Assembly: GCA_016903675.1 (NCBI GenBank)
Contig: JADQBA010000027.1
Location: 12,006 to 76,005 of the forward strand
Direction: 5' to 3'
From: Stigonema ocellatum SAG 48.90 = DSM 106950
GTDB lineage: Bacteria > Cyanobacteriota > Cyanobacteriia > Cyanobacteriales > Nostocaceae
Length of the DNA: 64,000 nucleotides
In this document: in pieces, positions 17,303 to 25,672 of the stretch
Layout of the letters: each line of letters opens with the position of its first letter
Position numbering within the stretch: the stretch's first letter is position 1
The notes under the pieces: model-generated
Seen by the model: only the letters and a program-made list of their open reading frames with translations
Database searches by the model: none
What the model was told of the DNA's origin: nothing
Position numbers and translations under genes: made by a program

Positions 17303-17402
17303 GTGAGGAGTGAGGAGTGAGGAATGAGGAATTTATAACTCCTAACTCCTAACTCCTAACTCCTAACTCCTAACTCATAACTCCTAACTCCTAACTCCTA
17401 AC
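17303..17402. repeat. tandem repeats forming an inverted repeat after pdhA
   Basis: GAGGAGT units are followed, after an AT-rich turn, by about nine TCCTAAC/CTCCTAA units in the complementary sense. The structure could form a hairpin at the end of the pdhA transcript. Confidence 0.75.
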
Positions 17403-17414
17403 CCCTGACGCCAC

Positions 17415-18239
17415 ATGAATAAACTTCACCTAGAAACAAATCACTCCCAGCTAGAAGTTCTACCAGAACGAGGAGGTATTGTCCTCAGTTGGCGCGTACA
17501 AGATCAAGAAATTTTCTATCTGGACAAGGAACGCCTTGCTAACCCTGAATTAAGTGTCAGAGGTGGGATTCCAATTTTGTTCCCTATTTGTGGCAACTTA
17601 GCCGACAATACCTACACTCATAACGGTAAGCAGTACACTCTCAAACAACACGGCTTCGCCCGCGACTTACCTTGGGATGTAGTCAATCAAGAAAACACCA
17701 GCCTTACGGTAGTCCTGAACAGCAACGACCAAACACAAGCAGTTTACCCTTTCGATTTTAAAGTCGCTTTCACCTACCAATTACAAGACAATACCTTAGA
17801 AATTCGGCAGCACTATACCAACCTCTCCTCGGAACCAATGCCTTTTTCAGCAGGGTTCCATCCTTACTTTTCGGTGCTTGATAAAACCCAGCTAGAGTTT
17901 GAAATTCCCTCTGGTGAGTACCAAGACAAGCCAACACAGGCAATTCATCCCTTTAACGGCAATTTTGATTTTAACCAAGATGAAATTGATGTGACATTTA
18001 AGCAACTTAATGCTACATCCGCTACAGTAACAGACAACAGCCGTCGGCTAAAATTGACCTTAGATTACGATGAAACCTTTTCCACGCTGGTGTTTTGGAC
18101 AGTTAAAGGTAAAGAGTTCTACTGTCTGGAACCTTGGAGTGCTGGTCGCAACGCCCTCAACACCGGAGAAAACCTAACTGTGTTGCAACCAGGATCTGAT
18201 TTGCTGACTACCATCCGCCTCTCGGCAAATTTTTTCTAA
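17415..18239 (+). CDS. aldose 1-epimerase family protein
   Basis: The 274-residue protein belongs to the galactose mutarotase-like superfamily: RGGIPILFPICGN near residue 50, KQHGFARDLPW with the conserved His, SAGFHPYFSV with the second His, and the Glu near the C-terminus (FYCLEPWSAGRNALN). These fit mutarotation of an aldose or hexose-6-phosphate, with His/Glu as acid-base pair. The exact sugar is not readable. The ATG start follows the repeat region. A tRNA-Lys lies downstream. Confidence 0.88.
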   Translation: MNKLHLETNHSQLEVLPERGGIVLSWRVQDQEIFYLDKERLANPELSVRGGIPILFPICGNLADNTYTHNGKQYTLKQHGFARDLPWDVVNQENTSLTVVLNSNDQTQAVYPFDFKVAFTYQLQDNTLEIRQHYTNLSSEPMPFSAGFHPYFSVLDKTQLEFEIPSGEYQDKPTQAIHPFNGNFDFNQDEIDVTFKQLNATSATVTDNSRRLKLTLDYDETFSTLVFWTVKGKEFYCLEPWSAGRNALNTGENLTVLQPGSDLLTTIRLSANFF

Positions 18240-18298
18240 AACCCTTTACAAAACTAGAGATGTTTATGCTATAGTAGTTAAAGTCATGAGAAAAAAAT

Positions 18299-18370
18299 GG
18301 GTCGCTAACTCAACGGTAGAGTACTCGGCTTTTAACCGATTAGTTCCGGGTTCGAATCCCGGGCGACCCA
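18299..18370 (+). tRNA. tRNA-Lys (anticodon TTT)
   Basis: A full cloverleaf is visible: acceptor GGGTCGC pairs with GCGACCC, the T-arm is CCGGG TTCGAAT CCCGG, and the anticodon loop CTTTTAA has TTT at the anticodon position. The discriminator is A; CCA is not encoded. Confidence 0.95.
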
Positions 18371-18654
18371 TGAATTTAGGAAATGGGGAATAGGGAGTGG
18401 GGAGTGGGGAATAGGTTATCCCTAGTTCTATTAGTCTCGTGATAAAGTTATCGGTAACCTATAAGTTTAGTTCATTGGGAAAAAGTTATCCACTCCCCAC
18501 TCCCCCTTACCTCTATCTTTGGCATAAACTTTTTCAGCATAAGCGCATCTCTATAGTTATAATTTCCTATATATTGAAAAAAGTCTTAAGATTAGCGTAA
18601 TAATCACGCTTCTCTCACACCGATTAGCTGACTACCACCCTTGGAGGACTATAT

Positions 18655-19734
18655 ATGGCGCTTGTACCATTGCGGCTACTGTTGGATCACGCTGCTGAAA
18701 ACGGTTACGGTATCCCAGCATATAACGTTAACAACATGGAGCAGATTCAAGCTATCATGCAGGCTGCTAAAGAGACAGATAGCCCTGTAATTTTGCAGGC
18801 TTCTCGTGGTGCTCGTAAGTATGCTGGCGAAAACTTTCTGCGTCACCTGATTTTGGCAGCAGTGGAAACCTATCCTTATATTCCTATTACCATGCACCAA
18901 GATCATGGTAATAGCCCTGCTACCTGCTACTCCGCGATTCGTAATGGTTTCACCAGTGTGATGATGGACGGTTCCCTAGAAGAGGATGCTAAAAGTCCAG
19001 CTAGCTTCGAGTACAACGTTAACGTCACCCGCGAAGTGGTGAAAGTAGCTCACTCAGTTGGCGCTAGCGTCGAAGGCGAACTCGGTTGCTTGGGTTCTTT
19101 GGAAACGGGTATGGGTGACAAAGAAGATGGTCACGGTGCGGAAGGTAAGCTTTCCCACGACCAATTGCTGACCGACCCAGACGAAGCAGTGAGCTTCGTG
19201 GAGCAAACTCAGGTAGATGCTTTGGCGGTAGCTATTGGTACCAGCCACGGTGCTTACAAGTTTACCCGCAAGCCGACTGGAGAAATTTTGGCAATCAGCC
19301 GCATTGAAGAAATTCACCGTCGCTTGCCCAACACCCACTTAGTGATGCACGGTTCCTCCTCTGTACCCGAAGATTTGCTTGCCATCATTAACCAGTATGG
19401 CGGTCAAATCCCCGAAACCTATGGCGTACCTGTGGAAGAAATCCAAAAAGGTATCAAGAGCGGTGTGCGTAAGGTAAATATTGACACCGACAACCGTCTG
19501 GCAATTACTGCTGCGGTACGTGAAGCTTTGGCACAAGATCCCAAGGAATTCGACCCCCGTCACTTCCTCAAGCCTTCTATTAAGTACATGCAGAAGGTTT
19601 GTAGCGATCGCTATCAGCAATTTGGTACTGCTGGTAACGCTGGGAAAATTAAGCAGATTTCTCTAGATGATTTTGCTGCTAAGTATGCTAAAGGCGAACT
19701 CAGTGCTGTCACCAAGACAACTGCCAACGTCTAA
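18655..19734 (+). CDS. fba: class II fructose-bisphosphate aldolase
   Basis: This 359-residue Zn-dependent aldolase is of the Calvin-cycle subtype. It shows the metal-binding HQDHGNS segment (ITMHQDHGNSPATC), GEVEGELGCLG-type motif (SVEGELGCLGSLETG), AIGTSHGAYKF, VMHGSSSVP and the phosphate-binding KVNIDTDNRLA. It forms and splits fructose-1,6- and sedoheptulose-1,7-bisphosphate in carbon fixation and glycolysis. TTGGAGGACT before the ATG is a strong ribosome binding site. It is monocistronic, with two hairpins after the stop. Confidence 0.97.
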   Translation: MALVPLRLLLDHAAENGYGIPAYNVNNMEQIQAIMQAAKETDSPVILQASRGARKYAGENFLRHLILAAVETYPYIPITMHQDHGNSPATCYSAIRNGFTSVMMDGSLEEDAKSPASFEYNVNVTREVVKVAHSVGASVEGELGCLGSLETGMGDKEDGHGAEGKLSHDQLLTDPDEAVSFVEQTQVDALAVAIGTSHGAYKFTRKPTGEILAISRIEEIHRRLPNTHLVMHGSSSVPEDLLAIINQYGGQIPETYGVPVEEIQKGIKSGVRKVNIDTDNRLAITAAVREALAQDPKEFDPRHFLKPSIKYMQKVCSDRYQQFGTAGNAGKIKQISLDDFAAKYAKGELSAVTKTTANV

Positions 19735-19751
19735 TTAGAGAATAAATAAAT

Positions 19752-19776
19752 AGGGACACTGCACAGCTGTGTCCCT
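19752..19776 (+). terminator. hairpin after fba
   Basis: AGGGACAC and GTGTCCCT form an 8-bp stem 17 bp after the stop; AT-rich sequence but no long T run follows. It probably acts together with the second hairpin. Confidence 0.6.
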
Positions 19777-19812
19777 AAATAACTGAGGATTCTCTTACCT
19801 CAGTAGACTGAT

Positions 19813-19842
19813 CCGGGTAGTACTTAGGTTCCCCGGTTTTTT
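19813..19842 (+). terminator. rho-independent terminator of fba
   Basis: A CCGGG ... CCCGG stem is followed directly by TTTTTT. It lies between the convergent fba and HlyD-like genes. Confidence 0.7.
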
Positions 19843-19864
19843 ATTTTATTTACCAGAAGGCATA

Positions 19865-21364
19865 TTACTTGACTCGCACGCTGACTACCGCAGACATTCC
19901 CGGTGTAATCTGCGATTCGTACCCTTTGATGCTTTCTTTGTCGAAAACAATTTTCACTGGGATACGCTGCACAATTTTGGTAAAGTTACCTGTAGCGTTA
20001 TCTGGAGGTAACAGGGCAAACTGAGCGCCAGAACCAGGAGAAATACTATCAACACGACCTTTAAAGGTATGATGCGGAAATGCATCCAGCTTAACTTCCA
20101 CTTCTTTTTTTGGCTTCATGTTTTCCAACTGGGTTTCTTTAAAGTTAGCAACTACCCAATAGTCGTTATTCACGATCGCCATGACTGGTGTTCCCACTGG
20201 TACCCGGTTCCCAACTTCCACCGTTTTCCGACCTACCCGTCCGGCAGCAGGTGCGGTAATATTGGTGTAAGATAGCTGCAAGTGTGCGTCTTTGAGGGCT
20301 ACCTCGGCTTGGGTGATGGCTGCCTGTGCTGCTGCGTACTGACTACGATTCACTGCTGTTTGTTGTCCGCCCGCAGTAGCTTGTTGCATTACTCCCCTAG
20401 ATGCTGCAAGTTTTGCTTGTGCAGTTGCGACACCTTCTTGGGCTTGTGCAAGTTGAGAATGTGCTTTCGCTACGCCAAGTCTAGCAGAGGCTAGCCTCGC
20501 TTGTGCTTGTTCCACTCCCTGTATGGCAGCGTTTCTTTGCGCTAAATTCACATCATACGCTGCTCTTGCAGTGTCCAGTTGCTGAAGAGGAATTGCGCTT
20601 TGTCGAAACAAGTCTTGGTAACGTTTATAATCGGTTTGAGCTCTTTGTAAATTGGCATTTGCCTGTGCTAAGAGCGCTTGCGCTGCGGGAATTCCCGCTT
20701 CGGCTTCCCTAACAACAGCTTCAGCCGCTGGAATACCTGTTTGCGCTTCTTGCACTGCTGCTTGCGCTGCGGAAATACCTGCTAACGCAGCATTCACATC
20801 ACCTTGCGCCTGAGATGTCTTAGCAGTGGTAGTTTCTGATGCTAAGGAAATGTTTGATTGTGCTGCATTTGCTTGACGCTGCGCGCTTTGTAGCGCTGCT
20901 GCTGCTTGCTGTACTTTATTTATATAGTCCCGAGGATCGAGCTTCACTAGCAACTGTCCCTTTTGGACTTGCTGGTTATCATCTACCAGCACCTGGCTGA
21001 CAGTTCCCGGAATCTTGCTACTCACTTGGTGAATGTGTCCCGAAACTGTGGCATCGTCTGTTTCCTGGTGAGTAGAAGCGTATTGCCACCAGTGATAACC
21101 AATACCACCTGCGGCAATGACACCTACACCCAACACTGGCAAAAGCAAAAGTCGAATCTGTTTGTTACCCTTTGGTTTTTCCGCAGGTTGCGGTTTTACC
21201 TCCTCCGACGCTGGTTCTACTTGAGGGCGAACATCAGCTTCTGTCGGGGTGTTTTGTGAGGTACGCGCTTCCAATGTCTCTGAGTCAGTAATTAGTTTTT
21301 TATCCAACACTACTCTTTTGCGTGTGTTGCGTCCCTTTAAATTAGTAGTACTTGTGCGTTCCAT
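19865..21364 (-). CDS. HlyD/EmrA-family membrane fusion protein
   Basis: The 499-residue adaptor of a multidrug or secretion pump has a charged cytoplasmic head, one membrane segment (IRLLLLPVLGVGVIAAGGIGY, about 72-92) and an EmrA-type barrel start (TDDATVSGHIHQVSSKIPGTV). A long Ala/Gln coiled coil (about 150-345) follows, then lipoyl and beta-barrel parts (LSYTNITAPAAGRVGRKTVEVGNRV). It would link an inner-membrane transporter to an outer-membrane channel. The MarR gene upstream on the same strand suggests drug-responsive control. No transporter gene is next to it. The start is ATG 21364 (GTG 21367 also possible). Confidence 0.9.
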   Translation of the reverse strand: MERTSTTNLKGRNTRKRVVLDKKLITDSETLEARTSQNTPTEADVRPQVEPASEEVKPQPAEKPKGNKQIRLLLLPVLGVGVIAAGGIGYHWWQYASTHQETDDATVSGHIHQVSSKIPGTVSQVLVDDNQQVQKGQLLVKLDPRDYINKVQQAAAALQSAQRQANAAQSNISLASETTTAKTSQAQGDVNAALAGISAAQAAVQEAQTGIPAAEAVVREAEAGIPAAQALLAQANANLQRAQTDYKRYQDLFRQSAIPLQQLDTARAAYDVNLAQRNAAIQGVEQAQARLASARLGVAKAHSQLAQAQEGVATAQAKLAASRGVMQQATAGGQQTAVNRSQYAAAQAAITQAEVALKDAHLQLSYTNITAPAAGRVGRKTVEVGNRVPVGTPVMAIVNNDYWVVANFKETQLENMKPKKEVEVKLDAFPHHTFKGRVDSISPGSGAQFALLPPDNATGNFTKIVQRIPVKIVFDKESIKGYESQITPGMSAVVSVRVK

Positions 21365-21466
21365 CACTTTTGACTTACTGAGTAGAGAAATTCATCAATT
21401 TTTCTTATTTATTTAGTGTGCTTAATATAGTATTCCTATTTGATTTGTGAGATAATATTTAGCCTC

Positions 21467-21499
21467 AGAAACCCGGTTTCTCAAAGAAACCGGGTTTCT
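21467..21499. repeat. GAAACCCGGTTTC palindrome, copy 1
   Basis: AGAAACCCGGTTTCT and AGAAACCGGGTTTCT lie either side of a short CAA spacer, so the unit can fold. Similar copies occur at 28155, 29990, 34600 and 51652. Confidence 0.8.
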
Positions 21500-21631
21500 T
21501 GATCTCACCAATGATTTAGGAATGCTATATCCATTGAAAAAATTCTCGTTCTCATTTAATTAGTATACGTATTATTTTTCTATAAAAAAATTAACAAAAC
21601 TTCACCCTTATGGGTAATCATATCATACTGT

Positions 21632-22105
21632 TTAAGACAGATTAGCGATCGCCTGGTTCAAAATCTTACAAAATTGTTCGCGCTCTGCTGCGGACACACC
21701 ACGCATAGCTTCTTCACGAATTTCCACGGCAATGGGTGGTAACACTGTTTCTAGTTCCTTACCCGCATGAGTTAGCCAAATGCGCCAGATACGGCGATCG
21801 CGTCCGTCTCGCTCTCGACGAATCAAGCCGCGTTCTTCCATCCGATCAAGTACACCAGTTAAAGTACCTCCCACCTGTTGCAGTTTTTCCCCAATGGCGG
21901 AAGTCGGTAAACCGTCTTCTTCCCACAGACAGCACAAGACTACCCAGTGAAAGGGGGTGAGTCCCAGCGGCTCCAGCCGCTCAGTAAACCTGCGGGCGAG
22001 GAGTTGTGATAGCAGCTTGATTCGGTAGCCAGTACTGTACGGTGCCCGAACTTGCTGCCATGACTCCACATCTTGAGAATTATTAGATACCACTATGTGA
22101 ACCAT
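21632..22105 (-). CDS. MarR-family transcriptional regulator
   Basis: The 157-residue protein has a winged helix core typical of MarR: LTPFHWVVLCCLWEEDGLPTSAIGEKLQQVGGTLTGVLDRMEERGLI (helix-turn-helix plus recognition helix) and the wing RRERDGRDRRIWRIWLT with the conserved D-x-R-D-R. It should bind as a dimer to a palindrome, probably controlling the HlyD-like gene 267 bp downstream on the same strand. No obvious operator could be singled out near its start. Starts at 22105. Confidence 0.9.
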   Translation of the reverse strand: MVHIVVSNNSQDVESWQQVRAPYSTGYRIKLLSQLLARRFTERLEPLGLTPFHWVVLCCLWEEDGLPTSAIGEKLQQVGGTLTGVLDRMEERGLIRRERDGRDRRIWRIWLTHAGKELETVLPPIAVEIREEAMRGVSAAEREQFCKILNQAIANLS

Positions 22106-22175
22106 TTCCCAAAATCCTTAGTATGCGTAATATTAGCATAACATTTTTTTAGATCACGTCATTTAACTACCGCGA

Positions 22176-23381
22176 CTAACCCTCTTCGAGGAGAAAAATA
22201 GGTTTGCCGCCTTGATTGAGAGATTCTGTCAGGGCTGTGAGAATTTGCACCAACTCTTTGCCTACCCAGCCAGATGAAACCACTGAGTTCGTATTCGTGA
22301 GGACGCAGGCAATAAAGCGATCGCACATCCGCCGCAATGGTTCGTCTGTTTCTATTTCCAACACTTTTTGCCTTTGATTGACAGGAATAAATTGATTGCC
22401 TCTGGGTTCAAACTCACCATATAGTAGGGTCAAAGGAGACAAGAGTGACATTTCATCAAAAATTAAGCTACCAAGGCTTCCCACAACTCCAAGCCGTCGC
22501 TGTTTATCTGGATTGAGCCAGCATAGGTGAATATAAGCTTGAAAACCATCCGGGTAGGTGAGTGTAACCCAAACTAAATCAGCCAAACCCTGGTTTTGAA
22601 GAAGAGGGGGGGAGTGGAGGAGTGGGAGAGTGGGGGAAATTTCTTTTACTTCCTCCCCTCTCCCCCTCTCCCCCTCCTCCCCTCTCGCCCTCTCCCCTCT
22701 CCCCTGTAGCCACACAGTACCCGTTGCTTGCACAAGGCTCGGCATGTGACCCAACCAGAAATTAAAGATGGCAATATCGTGAATGGCTAAGTCCCACAGT
22801 GCATCGACATCTTGGCGGACTGGGCCTAAATGGGTACGAGTGGCATAGCCATAGCGCAAATCACCTAATTTACCCGCCTTAACTATAGCTTGCCCTTGCT
22901 CAACTGCTGGGTGAAATAAATAGGTGTGGTCAACCATCAGTTGCCGTTGCTGTTTTTCTGCTAGTTGGCAAAGTTCCCAGCTTTCTGATGGACTCAGCGT
23001 TAAGGGTTTTTCTGCCAAAACGTGATATCCCCAGCTTAAGGCATCGAAAATCAAGGAGTAATGGGTACTGGCAGGAGTAGCAATGACTACCGCTTCCAAA
23101 CCCGTTAAGTGCTTGATTGCCTGCCACTCAGTTGTCAGTAGAACCTCGTCATTTAAGTCACAGCAGTTTTCACGGGATGGTATTGTATGTGTGGTGGCGG
23201 CTGTTCTGTATGAATCCCTACCAGGAATTGAAATATACTGCTGTTTCACCGCCGCTAAGCGTTCTGGGTTCGGGTCTACTACCGCTACTACCAATGCTTG
23301 GGGATGTTGTAAAAAATTTCGCAGCAAATGCACGCCCCAACGTCCAACCCCAACAACAGCGATTTTAATTTTCTTGCTCAT
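22176..23381 (-). CDS. Gfo/Idh/MocA-family oxidoreductase with a repeat-derived insertion
   Basis: The N-terminal Rossmann fold is clear (KIAVVGVGRWGVHLLRNFLQ, residues 5-24), with the AEKPL motif (HVLAEKPLTLS, carrying the catalytic Lys) and DLAIHDIAIFNFWLG. It would oxidise or reduce a sugar or sugar derivative with NAD(P). At about residues 227-262 a Gly/Arg/Glu run followed by a Pro/Leu stretch (GERARGEEGERGRGEE ...) is encoded by tandem GGGGAGAGG-type repeats of the kind seen in spacers. It keeps the frame and probably forms a surface loop. The C-terminus (FIACVLTNTNSVVSSGWVG) is normal. Confidence 0.85.
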   Translation of the reverse strand: MSKKIKIAVVGVGRWGVHLLRNFLQHPQALVVAVVDPNPERLAAVKQQYISIPGRDSYRTAATTHTIPSRENCCDLNDEVLLTTEWQAIKHLTGLEAVVIATPASTHYSLIFDALSWGYHVLAEKPLTLSPSESWELCQLAEKQQRQLMVDHTYLFHPAVEQGQAIVKAGKLGDLRYGYATRTHLGPVRQDVDALWDLAIHDIAIFNFWLGHMPSLVQATGTVWLQGRGERARGEEGERGRGEEVKEISPTLPLLHSPPLLQNQGLADLVWVTLTYPDGFQAYIHLCWLNPDKQRRLGVVGSLGSLIFDEMSLLSPLTLLYGEFEPRGNQFIPVNQRQKVLEIETDEPLRRMCDRFIACVLTNTNSVVSSGWVGKELVQILTALTESLNQGGKPIFLLEEG

Positions 23382-23472
23382 TAGTCATTAGTCATTAGTC
23401 ATTAGTCATTCGTCATTAACCAAGGACAAATGACAATTTATTGATTATCAGCTTATCATCTGCTGTTTGAGT

Positions 23473-24192
23473 TCAGGGTTTTTCCTGAGTATTTAGTGCA
23501 AAAAAAGCTACTTTTGCAGCTACTTGTTCGGCGGCCTTGATAGAGCGTCCCTTGCCTTCACCGAGCTTTTGTCCATGTAACCATACTTCAGCAATAAAAC
23601 GCTCTTGATTGTGCTGCGTTTGACTGATTTCTACAACCCGATACTCAGGTAAAACTTTGAAGTGAGCCTGAGTCCACTCTTGCAGAGCAGCTTTGTAGTT
23701 AAATCTAGCTGGATCTTGGCGAATTTCTGCCGCTAGTTGTTTGAAGTGAGGGTCTAGCCAAGGGCGAATGAGGTCCAAATTATGAGTACTGAGGTAAAAC
23801 GCACCCAGAACTGCTTCAAAGGCATCTGCCAGTCGGGTTTCTTGACCAACTTGATCAGCGGTAGCACTGCCAGCGACTAATAAATATAGCTCCAATCCGT
23901 ATTCTCTTGCCATTTGGGCGAGGATGCGATCGCTCACCAACACTGAACGAATTGCCGCAAAATCCCCTACTGGACAATCTGGATAATTTTCCCATAACAC
24001 AATAGCCGCCACTAACCTCACCACCGCATCGCCGACAAACTCTAGCTGTTCATAATTTGCTGAGTCAGAGACAGTAGGATGAGTCAATGCCAAGTCCAGT
24101 AGTTGCCACTTGACGGGGGCAACTACTGGCAAACCTAACTTTTGTACTAAACTTTCAAGCTGCCGCTGACGGCGTGGATAGGCTAGGCTCAT
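23473..24192 (-). CDS. rnc: ribonuclease III
   Basis: The 239-residue enzyme has the RNase III signature NYEQLEFVGDAVVRLVAA (residues about 44-61), where Glu and Asp bind Mg, plus the second acidic cluster DAFEAVLGAFYL. A C-terminal double-stranded-RNA-binding domain (YKAALQEWTQAHFKV ... GKGRSIKAAEQVAAKVAF) completes it. It processes rRNA precursors and other structured RNAs. The gene begins just 28 bp after the 3' end of rnpB on the same strand, placing two RNA-processing functions side by side. Cyanobacteria often have several rnc copies, so this may not be the only one. Confidence 0.92.
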   Translation of the reverse strand: MSLAYPRRQRQLESLVQKLGLPVVAPVKWQLLDLALTHPTVSDSANYEQLEFVGDAVVRLVAAIVLWENYPDCPVGDFAAIRSVLVSDRILAQMAREYGLELYLLVAGSATADQVGQETRLADAFEAVLGAFYLSTHNLDLIRPWLDPHFKQLAAEIRQDPARFNYKAALQEWTQAHFKVLPEYRVVEISQTQHNQERFIAEVWLHGQKLGEGKGRSIKAAEQVAAKVAFFALNTQEKP

Positions 24193-24220
24193 TGGTTAAT
24201 GGGGGAGAGAATCTTAAAAA

Positions 24221-24658
24221 AGGAGAGAGCAGGACATAAGCCGGGTTCTGTTCTCTTTCGAGGGCAGTTATCTATCTGGGACGCCTGTTACCAGACGCCT
24301 CTAGCGGCTCTTAAATAACGGAACTGGTAAAAGACCAACCGTAGTTCCTTTCGCCTTGCTCCCAACCGGGGTTTACCGAGCCAGTGCCTCTCGACACTGC
24401 TGGTGCGCTCTTACCGCACCTTTGCACCCTTACCAAGGAATCGGGAGTGGGGAGTGGGGAGTGGGGAGTGGGGTTGTTTCCCCATTCCCTATTCCCTATT
24501 CCCCATTCCCTGTTCCTGGCGGTATATTTCTGTGGCACTATCCTCACGATCACTCGCACTGGGCGTTACCCAGCAAGTTTGGTCTTTCGGGAGCCCGGAC
24601 TTTCCTCAAACCAGTCATAATGAGACTGACCTGCAACCGCCTGCGCTTACTCTCTCCT
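24221..24658 (-). ncRNA. rnpB: RNase P RNA (type A) carrying a repeat insertion
   Basis: On the minus strand the conserved core GAGGAAAGTCCGGGCTCCC appears near the 5' end, and the 3' end reads GAACAGAACCCGGCTTATG. The termini AGGAGAGAG and CTCTCTCCT pair as helix P1. The length is about 438 nt. An internal segment (about 24441-24518) consists of GGGGAGT units facing CCATTCC/CTATTCC units and would extend a helix; such repeats are known in helix P12 of heterocystous cyanobacteria. A T-run follows the 3' end. It cleaves tRNA 5' leaders. Confidence 0.95.
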
Positions 24659-24907
24659 AATACTTAGTGTAGTCAAGGATGACCGAAGCGTGTTGTAGTG
24701 GAATAGGGGTTAAGGATGTAGGGGTGTAGGGGTGTGGAAGAAGGGGTGTGGGGGTGTGGGGGTGTAGGGGAAACCCATGAATAAATAATGGGGCTTATAC
24801 TTTTTAGGTGTCACGACAGGGTGTGACTAGGAAAAAACCTTTGTTTAATCTCTTACACCCCCACACCCCCACTCCCCCACTCCCCCCCTTCTCCCCTTCT
24901 CCCACAA
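24659..24907. repeat. GTAGGGGTGT repeats facing ACACCCCC repeats
   Basis: Tandem GGGGTGTG units and complementary CACCCCCACA units flank a short unique segment with AAAAACC. This is the promoter side of rnpB and the end of the next leftward gene; no gene is visible. Confidence 0.7.
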
Positions 24908-25609
24908 TTATCTCCTTCGGTTCCAAGGCAGAGCATAGGTCCAAGATAGTTTTTTGACGGTGAAGGGACACTTGACAAAGCATAGGGGAGGTGCTTTGCT
25001 ACCCGGAGCTATTCCTAGGTTTGTCTCGGCTATCCGTAGAACCAAATCTAGGGAAAACTCAAAATTGCGTTTTCTGTTACTAAATTCGCTATACTGTTTT
25101 TTTTGCCCCCCTGACCCTGATTTCAGTTTGATGATGTTGGCTATTGGGAGATTTGCTTTGTATATTCCAGATTCCTTGTCAAGCTGGAAAACACTTTCAG
25201 ATGCCACCGTTTCTCTCAGGGTTTTACCAGGGACAATGAGACTGGGAATTTGGGGTACAGCTAAGTCGCGGGTTACGTCTGGTGATTTCCGAATGACTCG
25301 CCGCGAAGCTCCGTCAAATTCCTCAAAAGCGCTATTGTCCCAGTCAACGTATATCGCAATATCTTGCGATTTGTTTTCAATGCCAATCGACAACTCTTTT
25401 GGGTCTTCAATTGTGTACATGGTTTTAAGTGAAAAAGAAATCCCAATTTTGTCTTGGAGATTTTGGCCTTTAAGTTGTTCTTCGACGGACGCTTTATTAA
25501 ATTCTATCTGAACTTGATCGTCGATGGATTCCACCATTTGATTAAAGACGTAACTGACGCCAATGATATAAAGCGTCAACATAATTAAATTATTGTCATT
25601 GCTTCCCAT
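24908..25609 (-). CDS. hypothetical protein with N-terminal membrane segment
   Basis: The 233-residue protein starts MGSNDNNLIMLTLYIIGVSYVF, a hydrophobic stretch that could be a single membrane anchor. The rest is predicted extracytoplasmic or soluble, beta-rich (GISFSLKTMYTIEDPKELSIGIEN), and ends with a basic tail (WNRRR). I do not recognise a family. It lies 63 bp downstream of corA on the same strand and may share its transcript. Confidence 0.55.
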   Translation of the reverse strand: MGSNDNNLIMLTLYIIGVSYVFNQMVESIDDQVQIEFNKASVEEQLKGQNLQDKIGISFSLKTMYTIEDPKELSIGIENKSQDIAIYVDWDNSAFEEFDGASRRVIRKSPDVTRDLAVPQIPSLIVPGKTLRETVASESVFQLDKESGIYKANLPIANIIKLKSGSGGQKKQYSEFSNRKRNFEFSLDLVLRIAETNLGIAPGSKAPPLCFVKCPFTVKKLSWTYALPWNRRR

Positions 25610-25672
25610 AACTCAGAACTTCAACCTCCTGTACTGATTTTAAATGTTACACTTATCAGCCATTTCAAATAT

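Noticed and set aside
24311..24667. Overlapping ORFs in both strands across rnpB
   Set aside because: The region is the RNase P RNA with its repeat insertion; the ORFs are repeat translations.
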